A stretch of DNA of 49,155 nt, taken from Desulfobacterales bacterium (GTDB lineage Bacteria; Desulfobacterota; Desulfobacteria; Desulfobacterales; SURF-7). This document shows, one piece after another, positions 1 through 8,520 of this stretch (the stretch's first letter is position 1; each line of letters opens with the position of its first letter). The position numbers and the translations under genes are program-made. The notes under the pieces are model-generated. The model had not been told where the DNA came from, made no database searches, and worked only from the letters and a program-made list of their open reading frames with translations. The stretch lies in assembly GCA_028277765.1 (NCBI GenBank), contig JANQFQ010000044.1:1-49155 (forward strand), in the 5' to 3' direction.

Positions 1-213
1 AAAAACACTGGCCACAATAATAAATTTTAAAAGTGAAGCTCCGCCATAGATTACGATCATCGTCCCGGTAAATGCGCCCGCTCCAAAGAAAATATTACTG
101 CAGATGGCTTTAAATGTTAATGACATTTTAAATCTCAGATATATAACTATCATTCCCACTGCACCGCTTATCCAAGCGATGGCAATACAAATTAAAACAA
201 GCTGGATATCCAT
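1..213 (-). CDS. Partial membrane protein (C-terminus beyond left edge)
   Basis: This is an open frame of 71 codons starting at ATG (213-211) and running off the left edge, so only the N-terminus is visible. A good ribosome binding site (AGGAGA) lies about 5 bases upstream on the minus strand. The visible part is very hydrophobic, with two probable membrane helices (roughly residues 4-26 and 38-60) separated by a short basic stretch. I do not recognise the family. It could be a small inner-membrane protein or the first helices of a transporter. It is divergent from the adenylate cyclase gene, with a repeat-bearing spacer between them. Confidence 0.6.
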   Translation of the reverse strand, partial: MDIQLVLICIAIAWISGAVGMIVIYLRFKMSLTFKAICSNIFFGAGAFTGTMIVIYGGASLLKFIIVASVF

Positions 214-450
214 GGTGTCTCCTGATATGTTTAGTAACAAATAACTTATTTATTTGATTATAATTATATTTATACAACAGATACAGCTGGTTAACAAGCA
301 GCTTTTAATAAAAAATAGTTTTTCGAGATTATCTGTTTGACCTGTCCGCCCGTCCATGCTATTCATTTTCGCACTTCAAATAATAAAAACCATGGAGGGT
401 ATTGCATTGGTTTTGACAGGGAAAGTCGACCACTTCATAAAAAAACATAA

Positions 451-669
451 TCACCACAGAGCCACGGAGATCACTGAGGTGTTTGTTCTTTTAAAAAATC
501 GGGAGACGACGATTTTTTAAAAACAGACAGCCTACGGCGTTTCTTACACTTCGAGCCAAGCACGGCAATATTATCCCGCTATAGCGGGATTGAGGTCTTT
601 TATATCGGCCGTCTTTCTCCCGGCCGGTATAAAAAATGTCCTCTGTGTGCTCTGTGGCTCTGTGGTGAA
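451..669. repeat. MITE-like element with about 30-bp terminal inverted repeats
   Basis: The left end (451-480) and right end (640-669) are imperfect inverted copies of each other, rich in the string CCACAGAGCCAC and matching at about 25 of 30 positions. Three smaller palindromes lie inside: an AAAAAATCG/CGATTTTTT pair near 497-520, ATCCCGCTATAGCGGGAT near 573-590, and CGGCCG...CGGCCGG near 606-627. There is no coding potential. The layout is that of a non-autonomous miniature inverted-repeat element lying just upstream of the adenylate cyclase gene. It fills most of the 214-705 spacer; nothing else is recognisable there. Confidence 0.65.
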
Positions 670-705
670 TATGTTTTTTAACACTAAAAATTTGAGGAAA
701 GATTT

Positions 706-3700
706 ATGAGAGAAAGGACTCTTGGTTACATTGAATCTGAACGTCGTCAGACGACAGTCATGTTTGCGGACATATCCGGTTTTACCGCATTGTCCGAACG
801 AATAGATCCAGAAGAAGTGACCGCTTTGCTGAATAACTGTTTTTCTATGATGGAGGAGGTTATTCATCATTACGACGGTACCATTGACAAGTTTATAGGG
901 GATTGCGCCATGGTACTTTTTGGGGCGCCTACTGCTATTGAAAATGCCCCTCAAAAAGCAGTCAACACGGCTATAGAAATAAAGAACCGGCTGAAGCAGT
1001 TTAATCGTGACAACAATATGGATGTTCCACTTAAAGTCCATATCGGCATAAACACTGGCATTGTCCTGGCAGGAATGATTGGCGGGGAGAAAAGACGTGA
1101 TTACACGGTAATGGGTGATACTGTCAATATTTCTTCCAGGCTTGAGAGCACTGCCACGCCTGGACAAATACTTGTAGGGCCGGCCACATATAATGCCACA
1201 AAAGAAAGGTTTGAATATAAAGCGAAAAAGGATATCTCCCTGAAAGGGAGGGAGATACCGGTGCCTGTATATGAGCTTTTATCTGAAAAGGAGAAACCTT
1301 TCCGAAGTGCGCAGAATGCTAATCGGATGATTTTTTCCAGGCTCGTGGGGAGGGAAAATGAGATAGAGATATTAAAAGCCCGTGTGAAAAGAGCCGTCCA
1401 GGGCAAAGGATCGATTATCAATATTATCGGTGAGGCAGGTATCGGCAAGACAAGGTTGATAGCGGAGCTGAAAAATCAGGGTGGCATGACGGGTACGGTA
1501 CTGCTAAGAGGAAGGTCCACATCAATAGGGAGGAACCTGAGTTTTCATCCATTGGTTGATATGCTCCGAAACTGGGCACGTATAAATGATGATGACAGTG
1601 ACCTGACGGCGGTCAATAAGCTGGGGCGTGCTGTAAAAGCTGTAGACTCAGAGGCTGTAGATGAGGTGCTCCCTTTTTTGGCAACACTCATGGGGATGCA
1701 CCTGCCTGAGAGACATGCAACACGAATCAAGGGGATTGCGGGCGAGGCCCTTGAAAAGCTTATCATGATGAACATAAGGGAACTTGTTATAAAAGGAACA
1801 GATATAAAAACAGTCATCATCTGGATGGATGACCTACACTGGGCAGACGCTAGTTCCATAGAGCTTCTGGAAACATTTTTCCGGCTGGTTAAAAAGCACG
1901 GCATTCTTTTTATCAACAGTTTCCGCCCTGGGTACATGGATACAGGTGAACGGATAATAAAAAATACTCAAAAAGGATATGCAGATTATTATACTGAAAT
2001 AAGACTCAAGCCGCTGGGTAAGCAGAAAAGCATTGAACTTGTCAACAACCTGCTCAATATAAGGGGCCTTCCGTTAAATGTCAGAGAGAGGATACTTCAG
2101 CGGTCAGGGGGAAATCCCTTTTTTATTGAAGAGGTTGTGAGATCTTTTATTGATGAAGGCGTGGTGGCGCTTAAAAATGGTGTTTTTAAAGTAACAGGTA
2201 AGATAGATAAGGCGGTAGTTCCACTGACAATCAGTGATGTTCTGATGTCAAGGATTGACAGGCTTGATGAAAAAACAAAGCAGGTTGTTAAAATCGCTTC
2301 AGTCATAGGCCGCAACTTTTTTTATAGCATTATTTCAGAAGTCGCTGCAGAGATCGATGGTATTGATGACCATTTGATGTATCTTAGAGATATCCAGTTT
2401 ATCATAGAGCGTGAAAAAATGGACGAGACAGCATATTGTTTTAAGCACGCTCTTGCCCAGGAAGCTGCGTATGAATCGATTCTGATCCAGAATAAAAAGA
2501 GACTCCATTTAAGTACAGCAGGTGCCATAGAAAAAGTGTTTAAAGACAGGTTGAATGAATTTTATGGGATGCTCGCTTATCATTATAGCAGCGGTGAGGA
2601 CATGGATAAAGCCGAGGAGTATATGGTTAAAGCCGGGGAGGAAGCACTGAAATCTGCTGCGCTTAATGAGGCTCTCCATTATTACAGGGAGGGTCTGAAG
2701 ATTTATATGATTAAATACGGTTTTAAGGCGGATCCTGAAAAAATTTCGATGATGGAGAAAAATATTGCTCTGGCCCTGTTTAATAAAGGACAGCATGCGG
2801 AAGCAGTGGAACATTTTGAGAGTGCCATGGCACATATGGGTGTAAAGCAACCGGGAAACCGAATACTTGGCAAATTAATATTCATCTTATATTTTTTGGA
2901 TTTTCTTATCAGCCTTTTTTGTCCCATGTTTAAATGGAAAGGGATACCTTCAAGCAGGGATGTGGCACTGATCAATCTTTTCCATAAAAAGCTTCAGGCC
3001 CTTTCCATTATTGATCCAACGCGTATGTTTATTGAATCTTTTTATTTGCTGAATATGCTTTCGCGTTTTGACCTGACAAGAGTGGATAACGGAGTCGGTA
3101 TCCTTTCCGGCGCGAGTTATTCGTTTTCATGGCCCGGGATTTCTTTTTATCTTAGCAGAAAAATTACCGGGTTTGTTAAGAACAAGGTTGACAGGAATGA
3201 TACCCGCGAACGGCTCTACTTTGAACTAGCAGACCTGTTTCCAAATTTTTATACAGGGAGATGGAAAAAAGGATACGATGTCGAACTGGTTAACTCGGGC
3301 ATGAGAATTGGTGAAATACATCTCGCTTCCATCTATATCTCATTTAACGGACGGATCTGCATTGAACAGGGAAATTTTAATAAGGCAAAACGTATGATTG
3401 ATATACTAAATGAAACAGGTGAATTATATGAACATGATTTCCCAATCGCCCTTAAACATATTTTAAAAACCAAACTATTTGTCAAGTTCCGGAGAATTGA
3501 GAGAGCCCTGGAAGAGGCGGATGCTGGCATTAATTTTATTTCAGCCACTGATTTTAAACCGATACTTTTTGTGCAGTATGCTCTTAAAGCAAGGGCGTAT
3601 GTTTTTACCGGTAATATTAAAAAAGCAGAGAATACGCTCAGACAGGCAGCCGAAATAAAACATGAAGCGAATATTGTTCCTCAGTATTTAAGCTATTATT

Positions 3701-4125
3701 ATCTTACCGCGTTCATGTTGCACTTATCGATCCTGGACCGGGCGGCCAAGCAGGGGAGTGGACAGGCACTCGTTGACATAACAAGAAAAGCACGAACCGC
3801 AGGAAAAAAAGCTGTCAGGATTGCTGGTAAAGTTGCTTCTGACCGGACAGAAGCATATCGGCTTATGGGGAACCTTTTTCAGCATATGAGAAAAAGGGGA
3901 AAAGCATTAAAATGGTGGAGAAAAAGTATAACAGCAGGTGAACAGATCGGCGCAGATCTCGAACTGTCAAGGGCTTACTTTACAGCCGGACAGCATATTC
4001 TCGCATCAGGACATAGGTATGGCAAACAGGATGATGCTGAAGCAAAAAGATATAAAAGGAAGGCGGAATTGATGTTTAAGAAAATGGGGTTGGTGCATGA
4101 AGCAGAGTGTTCATGGAGCAGCTAA
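706..4125 (+). CDS. Class III adenylate cyclase fused to STAND/AAA ATPase and C-terminal TPR-like repeats
   Basis: This is a 1139-residue multidomain protein. Residues about 12-190 form a class III nucleotide cyclase. The metal-binding Asp22 (FADISGFT) and Asp66 (FIGD), Lys62 and Asp138 in adenine-selective positions, and the transition-state pair Asn141/Arg145 (VNISSRLES) are all present, so it should be catalytically competent and make cAMP. A P-loop ATPase follows, with Walker A GEAGIGKT at 242-249 and Walker B IIWMDD at about 371-376. The long remainder is helical and TPR-like and is typical of the family (COG3899-like cyclase/ATPase fusions). There is no signal peptide, so it is probably cytosolic. 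The hydrophobic patch near 725-745 is short. The ATG at 706 has a GAGGAAAG Shine-Dalgarno sequence 5-6 bases upstream. Before the cyclase core there are only about 12 residues, and any zinc-ribbon lead-in found in some relatives is absent. The activating signal is unknown. A possible target inside the window is the cNMP-binding oxidoreductase at 19328. Confidence 0.93.
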   Translation: MRERTLGYIESERRQTTVMFADISGFTALSERIDPEEVTALLNNCFSMMEEVIHHYDGTIDKFIGDCAMVLFGAPTAIENAPQKAVNTAIEIKNRLKQFNRDNNMDVPLKVHIGINTGIVLAGMIGGEKRRDYTVMGDTVNISSRLESTATPGQILVGPATYNATKERFEYKAKKDISLKGREIPVPVYELLSEKEKPFRSAQNANRMIFSRLVGRENEIEILKARVKRAVQGKGSIINIIGEAGIGKTRLIAELKNQGGMTGTVLLRGRSTSIGRNLSFHPLVDMLRNWARINDDDSDLTAVNKLGRAVKAVDSEAVDEVLPFLATLMGMHLPERHATRIKGIAGEALEKLIMMNIRELVIKGTDIKTVIIWMDDLHWADASSIELLETFFRLVKKHGILFINSFRPGYMDTGERIIKNTQKGYADYYTEIRLKPLGKQKSIELVNNLLNIRGLPLNVRERILQRSGGNPFFIEEVVRSFIDEGVVALKNGVFKVTGKIDKAVVPLTISDVLMSRIDRLDEKTKQVVKIASVIGRNFFYSIISEVAAEIDGIDDHLMYLRDIQFIIEREKMDETAYCFKHALAQEAAYESILIQNKKRLHLSTAGAIEKVFKDRLNEFYGMLAYHYSSGEDMDKAEEYMVKAGEEALKSAALNEALHYYREGLKIYMIKYGFKADPEKISMMEKNIALALFNKGQHAEAVEHFESAMAHMGVKQPGNRILGKLIFILYFLDFLISLFCPMFKWKGIPSSRDVALINLFHKKLQALSIIDPTRMFIESFYLLNMLSRFDLTRVDNGVGILSGASYSFSWPGISFYLSRKITGFVKNKVDRNDTRERLYFELADLFPNFYTGRWKKGYDVELVNSGMRIGEIHLASIYISFNGRICIEQGNFNKAKRMIDILNETGELYEHDFPIALKHILKTKLFVKFRRIERALEEADAGINFISATDFKPILFVQYALKARAYVFTGNIKKAENTLRQAAEIKHEANIVPQYLSYYYLTAFMLHLSILDRAAKQGSGQALVDITRKARTAGKKAVRIAGKVASDRTEAYRLMGNLFQHMRKRGKALKWWRKSITAGEQIGADLELSRAYFTAGQHILASGHRYGKQDDAEAKRYKRKAELMFKKMGLVHEAECSWSS

Positions 4126-4223
4126 ATGTAATTGTTTTTGACAGCAAATTTTACCGCGAAGGAAAAGTTAATCTTCGTGGTGAGGATAATTTTGTTGTCT
4201 GTTTAGGAGATGAGTTGAAATAA
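4113..4223 (+). CDS. Possible 36-aa small ORF overlapping the cyclase stop
   Basis: An ATG at 4113 lies inside the last codons of the cyclase gene in another frame and opens a 36-codon frame ending at TAA 4221-4223. The peptide starts MEQLNVIVFDSKFYREGK and is mixed in composition without a membrane segment. The overlap would allow translational coupling, but the Shine-Dalgarno match is weak and there is no homology that I recognise. It may equally be the eroded remnant of a longer gene or chance. Confidence 0.2.
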   Translation: MEQLNVIVFDSKFYREGKVNLRGEDNFVVCLGDELK

Positions 4224-4244
4224 ATTCTCTGAAAGAACAGAGTG

Positions 4245-4574
4245 TTACGCATCTTGAAATTGGATAATAGCGTTCATGATCGAGGTGTCAATACCCATTG
4301 TGAATTTGACACCAAAACCTTCCTGTGTGACCCTGATAACTTCCGCTATCATTGTGACCGGTTGCATGTCCTCTTCTATTTGGATACTGATGGCGATTGT
4401 CTCTCCAGGCCGGGCTGGGCTGTCTGATGTGATAAAAGCACCGCCAAGGCTTATATCATGAATAAAAGCGGTATAGTTATTGTCATGAAGGGCATAACCG
4501 ACCTCCATATGACATTTGGCCCTGGGGCTTCCCCGTTTTTCTTCAAATTGTCTGTTTTTTTCATTAGAACCCAT
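4245..4574 (-). CDS. PilZ-domain protein (stand-alone, 109 aa)
   Basis: This is a single PilZ domain, predicted to bind cyclic di-GMP. The N-terminal arginine motif is visible as RGSPR (residues about 14-18), followed some 25 residues later by DISLGGAF, the D/NxSxxG motif that closes over the nucleotide. The length of 109 residues is that of a minimal PilZ adaptor. The gene is convergent with the adenylate cyclase gene upstream in the window and divergent from the epimerase-type gene at 4962. The partner and output are not apparent from context. It is one of four PilZ-type proteins in this window (others at 28141, 32793 and 38883). Confidence 0.88.
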   Translation of the reverse strand: MGSNEKNRQFEEKRGSPRAKCHMEVGYALHDNNYTAFIHDISLGGAFITSDSPARPGETIAISIQIEEDMQPVTMIAEVIRVTQEGFGVKFTMGIDTSIMNAIIQFQDA

Positions 4575-4810
4575 ACAATTTCCTTATAAACAAGTAATCT
4601 TATACTAAAATGGTATAACAGGTGCCTTTTAATGTCAATAAGGTTTAGCCCACATCTCTCATAAAGGAGTTGTTTTAAGATGGAAACGGAAAAGAATCTT
4701 GAGCTATAAGCTACTTAAATATTATAAGATCTTTGATGCTAGAAGGCTGGTCGCAGTGAAACCACGCAGAGCCTGACAAGCGTAGATCCCGCAGTTGTTT
4801 AGCGGGTATA

Positions 4811-4867
4811 CTAGATGCTAGATGCTTGATCCTAGATTTTAGCTCCTAGATACTTGATCCTAGATCC
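4811..4867. repeat. Short tandem/degenerate repeat based on CTAGAT and CTTGATC
   Basis: The stretch is built from repeated variants of CTAGATGCT, CTTGATCCTAGAT and CTAGATACTTGATCC. Similar but shorter tracts occur at 8588-8614 (built on TCTAGTATC) and near 19040-19075. It is non-coding and of unknown origin. The rest of the 4575-4961 spacer holds only the promoter candidate listed separately. Confidence 0.6.
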
Positions 4868-4879
4868 AATATTAACGGC

Positions 4880-4910
4880 TTGACAGAATAGCGTTTTTTG
4901 GACATATATT
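4880..4910 (+). promoter_or_regulatory. Candidate sigma70-type promoter for the 4962 gene
   Basis: TTGACA at 4880-4885 is a perfect -35 box. A -10-like CATATA lies at 4903-4908 (17-base spacer), or TATATT at 4905-4910 (19-base spacer). It is followed by an AT-rich leader and a good AGGTGA ribosome binding site before ATG 4962. Confidence 0.5.
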
Positions 4911-4961
4911 GGACATATATGTGTATTTTTTATATTTAAACTTCATTTCAGGTGACGTTTT

Positions 4962-5927
4962 ATGAAAGTATTGCTGACCGGCGCGTTTGGAAATGTTGGA
5001 GCAAGCACAATAAATTCCTTGCTTGATCAAGGGCATGATGTGAGATGTTTTGATGTCATGACACCGGCGAACAAAAAAATTGCATCCCGGTATGGCAATA
5101 AAATTGAAGTGATCTGGGGAGATATCCGAGATGTCGATGATGTGAACAAAGCGGTAAGCGGGCAGAACACTGTCATTCATCTTTGTTTTATTATTGCTTC
5201 AACAATGTCTCATACGGGGAAATCGAGTGAGGAAGACCCCAAATGGTCTGAAGCCATAAATATCGGCGGTACGGAAAATCTTATTAATGCAATGAAAGCA
5301 GAGCCAAAACCGCCTTATCTCGTTTTTGCTTCTTCTGTTTCTGTCTACGGCATTACCCAGGATAGGGAACCCCCATGCAAGGCTGATGATCCTGTGGTGG
5401 TGACAGATAACTATTCAAAACATAAGATAGAATGTGAAAAGATGGTAAAAGCATCAGGTCTGGACTGGACTATTCTGAGATTCGGAGCGGTTGTCTCTTT
5501 TGATGTGGGAGCGAATCCCGACATGTTCATGATGTCCCTGGATAACCGTATTGAATTTGTTGATACCCGTGATGTCGGAGTGGCGTGCGCGAACGCAGCG
5601 TCATGTGAAGAAGCCAAGGGGAAGATTCTCCTTATCGGTGGCGGTGAAAAATGTCAGTTACTTTACAGGGAATTGGTTATAAAGATGCTTAATGGTCTTG
5701 GAATCGGCATGCTTCCTGAAGAAGCGTTTACGAAAGAACTATTTTACATAGACTGGCTGGACACCAGAGAGGCTGAAGAACTCCTCAAATTCCAGAAGCA
5801 CACATTTGATGATTATATTAATGAGATGAAAAAGGTGCTTGGCTTCAAACGGCATCTTGCCAGAATATTCAGACCGATCGCGAAACGTTATCTATTGAGC
5901 AAATCTCCGTATTATAAACAAACCTGA
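4962..5927 (+). CDS. NAD-dependent epimerase/dehydratase (extended SDR family)
   Basis: A 321-residue extended short-chain dehydrogenase/reductase. The dinucleotide-binding motif TGAFGNVGAS is at residues about 6-15, the active-site Ser region is FASSVSVYG, and the catalytic Tyr/Lys pair is YSKHK, giving a complete Ser-Tyr-Lys triad. Such enzymes oxidise, reduce or epimerise nucleotide sugars or related substrates with a bound NAD(P). The substrate cannot be told from this sequence. The last 30 or so residues are basic and may contact membrane or partner. It stands alone, with its own likely promoter upstream and a DUF2889 gene convergent downstream. Confidence 0.85.
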   Translation: MKVLLTGAFGNVGASTINSLLDQGHDVRCFDVMTPANKKIASRYGNKIEVIWGDIRDVDDVNKAVSGQNTVIHLCFIIASTMSHTGKSSEEDPKWSEAINIGGTENLINAMKAEPKPPYLVFASSVSVYGITQDREPPCKADDPVVVTDNYSKHKIECEKMVKASGLDWTILRFGAVVSFDVGANPDMFMMSLDNRIEFVDTRDVGVACANAASCEEAKGKILLIGGGEKCQLLYRELVIKMLNGLGIGMLPEEAFTKELFYIDWLDTREAEELLKFQKHTFDDYINEMKKVLGFKRHLARIFRPIAKRYLLSKSPYYKQT

Positions 5928-5965
5928 TTTAAATAATATGCGTGAGGAAGACGGGAATTTAGAAA

Positions 5966-5997
5966 CAAGGATACACAGGATGAACAGGATATTTTTA
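5966..5997. repeat. Short GGATACACAGGATGAACAGGAT-type repeat fragment
   Basis: This short stretch consists of imperfect ACAGGAT units followed by a T-rich tail. It resembles the longer ACAGGAT-rich stretch at 41851-41940. It is non-coding and lies between convergent genes. Confidence 0.45.
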
Positions 5998-6004
5998 TTT
6001 GTGT

Positions 6005-6592
6005 TTATTTGACCTTGTGGTGAGTATCTTTAAAGTGCTGCTGAATTTTTTTCATCAGCGGTCCTTCTATTCTCCATGCATAGCAGGAATTGCCCAAGAA
6101 CTCCTTTATAACATCAAAGGTCACCTCTTCTGGAAACGGCTTTATGGCGATTTTCGTGAAGTTGCCCTGTAAAGCAGCAGGCGCCATGGCAAGGAGGAGC
6201 GCGGTAAAATGGGAACATCCATTTGTACTTTTCAATTTCTTTCGAACAGCTTCTGAAAAACCACTTGAAATGGTCATTCCCTTGATCTTATCAAGGCTTT
6301 TCATGGTTTCAGGGCATTCTTCTTCAGGCGCTTCCGGCATTTCAGTTTCAATCTCTTTTATGATAAAAGAATAGCTGTCCACAAGCATTCTTACAACCAT
6401 ATGATGAAGTGTTAAAGAGGGCTGCTTTCTACCCAAAAGCGTATAGGTAGGACATAAGCGGTCATCCTTGAGCACCCCTTCAACAATAATATTATTGTCA
6501 TCATATTCATATGTGGCAACATTGATATCTCTGGTATAAATTTTTTTCCCTTTTTTCTTATCAAGCACGCTCATATAAAAAATCCTTTTCAT
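6005..6592 (-). CDS. DUF2889 family protein
   Basis: A 195-residue protein that I match to the DUF2889 family by its overall pattern: an N-terminal strand-rich half followed by a conserved GCSHFTALLLAMAPAA segment (residues about 126-141). The function is not known. There is no signal peptide or membrane helix. Its ATG follows the stop codon of the upstream gene (6596-7591) by only three bases (TAA ACA ATG), so the two are almost certainly cotranscribed and translationally coupled. That suggests a shared role with the PP-loop/RNA-binding protein, but the role itself is open. Confidence 0.7.
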   Translation of the reverse strand: MKRIFYMSVLDKKKGKKIYTRDINVATYEYDDNNIIVEGVLKDDRLCPTYTLLGRKQPSLTLHHMVVRMLVDSYSFIIKEIETEMPEAPEEECPETMKSLDKIKGMTISSGFSEAVRKKLKSTNGCSHFTALLLAMAPAALQGNFTKIAIKPFPEEVTFDVIKEFLGNSCYAWRIEGPLMKKIQQHFKDTHHKVK

Positions 6593-6595
6593 TGT

Positions 6596-7591
6596 TTACA
6601 GCATCAGCTTCTTAACTGACGAAGGCGGGATTCCCAGAATCTGTATGGTTTTTTTCTCTCTTGAAGTTGTGACGGTCACATCTGCTGGGGTAAAGTCAGG
6701 TGCTTTGCTGTAACCGACGCAGATGGAAGCCGCTAGCATAATGGTTTCTTCGTTTATTGAGTTAGGGACAAGAACGATGGGTCCTGGAAATTCCGCCACT
6801 TTCAGTGTGGTGTCCTTTTCAGGATTATGACAGTTTAGAATGTTTATGTTGTCATCCTTTTTACGTCCGACAATGACTTTCTCATTATTTTTTAACCTGA
6901 AATGTCGGCCGAACTTTAAAAGGTTGAGTTCCTTCTCCGTGTAAGTATCCTGGTGTTCAAAAAAATCCCTGAGCCGTGTTGAAAATCCTTTGTCGGTGAG
7001 AAGGCATCCTCCTGCGGGCGAGGGGTAGTCTTTCAGGCCATACTCTTTTGCCAGTTTCATCTGCTGTTTCCTTGACCTGCCTGAGATGTCAAGCAGGCGG
7101 TCCCTATCCACAAGCCCCTGTTTTTCAGGGATGGTTTCAGGGAGCGTTTTTGCGCTTAAAGGCCGGAGAATATAACCGTCGTATCCTGAGTTTTTTTCAA
7201 CGTAACGGAGTGACTGTTTTGTCTGGGACATGGGACGCTGGCCGTTTACCTCTCCTGAAAACAGGAAGTTGAATCCTTTTTCCATCATTAGTTCTCCTGC
7301 TTTTTTAAACATAAAGGAGTGGCAGTCCATGCAGGGATTCATATTTTTGCCGTAACCAGCAGGCGGATTTTTCAACATCATCAGATAGTCTTTGGTAATA
7401 TTTTTTACGGTTAAGGGAATGCCGGTTATTTCAGATGCTTTTTCCGCGTTTTTTGATGAAAAAAAGGGAGTTACAAAATTTACCCATTCCACTTCTATGC
7501 CTTGTTCACGCAGAATAACACCAGCAAGCATGCTGTCGAGGCCGCCTGAACAGAGGCCAAGTGCCTTGACATTTTTTTTCTCTGAAGTCAT
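6596..7591 (-). CDS. PP-loop ATPase (ThiI/MnmA-like tRNA thiolation type) with C-terminal NFACT-R-like domain
   Basis: A 331-residue protein. The PP-loop motif SGGLDS (residues 15-20) adenylates the substrate in the ThiI/MnmA/TtcA group. CMDC (87-90) and GGC (194-196) place cysteines where related thiolases carry their sulfur-transfer residues. The C-terminal third, around VGRKKDDNINIL, resembles the NFACT-R (DUF814) RNA-binding domain. The most likely role is tRNA thiouridine formation, with the NFACT-R part contacting tRNA. The length is shorter than full ThiI because the THUMP and rhodanese parts are missing. It is first in a two-gene operon with the DUF2889 gene and divergent from nth. 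Confidence 0.75.
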   Translation of the reverse strand: MTSEKKNVKALGLCSGGLDSMLAGVILREQGIEVEWVNFVTPFFSSKNAEKASEITGIPLTVKNITKDYLMMLKNPPAGYGKNMNPCMDCHSFMFKKAGELMMEKGFNFLFSGEVNGQRPMSQTKQSLRYVEKNSGYDGYILRPLSAKTLPETIPEKQGLVDRDRLLDISGRSRKQQMKLAKEYGLKDYPSPAGGCLLTDKGFSTRLRDFFEHQDTYTEKELNLLKFGRHFRLKNNEKVIVGRKKDDNINILNCHNPEKDTTLKVAEFPGPIVLVPNSINEETIMLAASICVGYSKAPDFTPADVTVTTSREKKTIQILGIPPSSVKKLML

Positions 7592-7659
7592 CGTTATAAA
7601 CCTGATGATAAAAAAACTTGATCATCCATTTCCTGTCAGATAGAAATGCCAATGAGAAA

Positions 7660-8346
7660 ATGACACGATCAAAAGACCATATTAATAAAATTAGAAGGAT
7701 TTTAAATGGGGCTTACCCTGATGTCAAGACTCAGCTGAGGCATAAAAATCCTTTCCAGCTGCTGATCGCTACAATTTTATCTGCCCAGTGCACGGACAGG
7801 CAGGTGAACGCTGTCACAGGTAAACTGTTTGACCGGTTTAAAACGCCCGAGGATTTTGCTAATGCCCCTGTTAAAGCGATTGAAAAGCTGATCTATTCAA
7901 CCGGTTTTTACAGGAACAAGGCGAAAAACATAAAAAATTGCTGCAAGGCCCTACTCAAGGAATATAAGGGACGTGTCCCAAAAAGCCTGGAAGACCTTGT
8001 ACGGCTTCCAGGAGTAGGGAGAAAAACTGCGAACGTTGTCCTTGGCATGGCGTTCAATATCCCGGGTATGGTTGTGGATACTCATGTGGCAAGAATTTCA
8101 CAGCGGCTCGGGCTGACAAAAAATAAAGACCCGGAAAAGATCGAGTATGATCTGATGAAGATTGTCCCTAAAAAAGAGTGGAACGATTTTTCCCTCCGTT
8201 TGATCTATTTCGGAAGGGAAACCTGTGATGCCAGGAAACCGGATTGTGATAATTGCCCAATGAGAATACTGTGTCCATATGGGAAGAAGCAAAGAGAAAA
8301 AGTGCCTAAAGTGCATAAAGTTACAAATGACTTAAGTTATAAGTGA
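7660..8346 (+). CDS. nth: Endonuclease III (DNA glycosylase/AP lyase)
   Basis: Nth removes oxidised pyrimidines and nicks the abasic site in base excision repair. Numbering from ATG 7660, the helix-hairpin-helix LPGVGRKTA is at 116-124, with the catalytic Lys122, and Asp140 sits in VVDTHVARIS. The [4Fe-4S] ligands Cys189, 196, 199 and 205 have the standard C-x6-C-x2-C-x5-C spacing. The frame extends upstream to a TTG at 7618, but family alignment favours 7660. The last 15 or so residues after the cluster are unusual: they are encoded by a dispersed repeat that also supplies the stop codon, so this tail is not part of the ancestral enzyme. Endonuclease IV lies 470 bases downstream. Confidence 0.95.
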   Translation: MTRSKDHINKIRRILNGAYPDVKTQLRHKNPFQLLIATILSAQCTDRQVNAVTGKLFDRFKTPEDFANAPVKAIEKLIYSTGFYRNKAKNIKNCCKALLKEYKGRVPKSLEDLVRLPGVGRKTANVVLGMAFNIPGMVVDTHVARISQRLGLTKNKDPEKIEYDLMKIVPKKEWNDFSLRLIYFGRETCDARKPDCDNCPMRILCPYGKKQREKVPKVHKVTNDLSYK

Positions 8347-8358
8347 CTTAAGTTGTGG
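8301..8358. repeat. GTGCCTTAAG-family dispersed repeat, overlapping the 3' end of nth
   Basis: The sequence is made of variants of AAGTGCCTAAAG and ACTTAAGTTATAAGTG. The same units occur at 10009-10256 and 16225-16375. Here the repeat is translated as the last residues of Nth (ending LSYK) and provides its TGA stop codon. Confidence 0.65.
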
Positions 8359-8520
8359 TATCGCTTCGCTCTATCAGTTTTAAAAAACCGTGGTCGTGGT
8401 CAGCAAAGCGGTGGTCGTGGTCGTGATCGAAAATGGTGGGCACAGCCCACCCTACGATGTACTTAAGTGCCTTGTGGTATCGCTTCGCTCTATCAGTTTT
8501 AAAAAACCGTGGTCGTGGTC
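8353..8520. repeat. Pair of identical 49-bp direct repeats (8353-8401, 8472-8520)
   Basis: Positions 8353-8401 and 8472-8520 are identical over 49 bases, 119 bases apart. Each contains TATCGCTTCGCTCTATCAG followed by a run of A and GTGGTCGTGGTC. A GGTGGGC hairpin lies between them. The TATCGCTTCGCTCT core recurs at 10025-10038. There is no convincing coding potential. Confidence 0.85.
8433..8458. repeat. GGTGGGC...GCCCACC hairpin repeat, single arm
   Basis: The unit is a 7-bp perfect inverted repeat GGTGGGC-ACA-GCCCACC followed by CTACGA. It is one of several copies of the family in the window (8646-8720, 11590-11670, 27951-28033). It looks like a REP/BIME-type element. Confidence 0.8.

Noticed and set aside
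571..1167. 198-codon minus-strand frame opposite the cyclase start
   Set aside because: It runs antisense through the conserved cyclase domain and through the MITE-like element. It has no ribosome binding site and no recognisable domain.
8353..8520. CRISPR array with 49-bp repeats
   Set aside because: There are only two copies, the spacer contains another dispersed repeat, and no cas gene is present.
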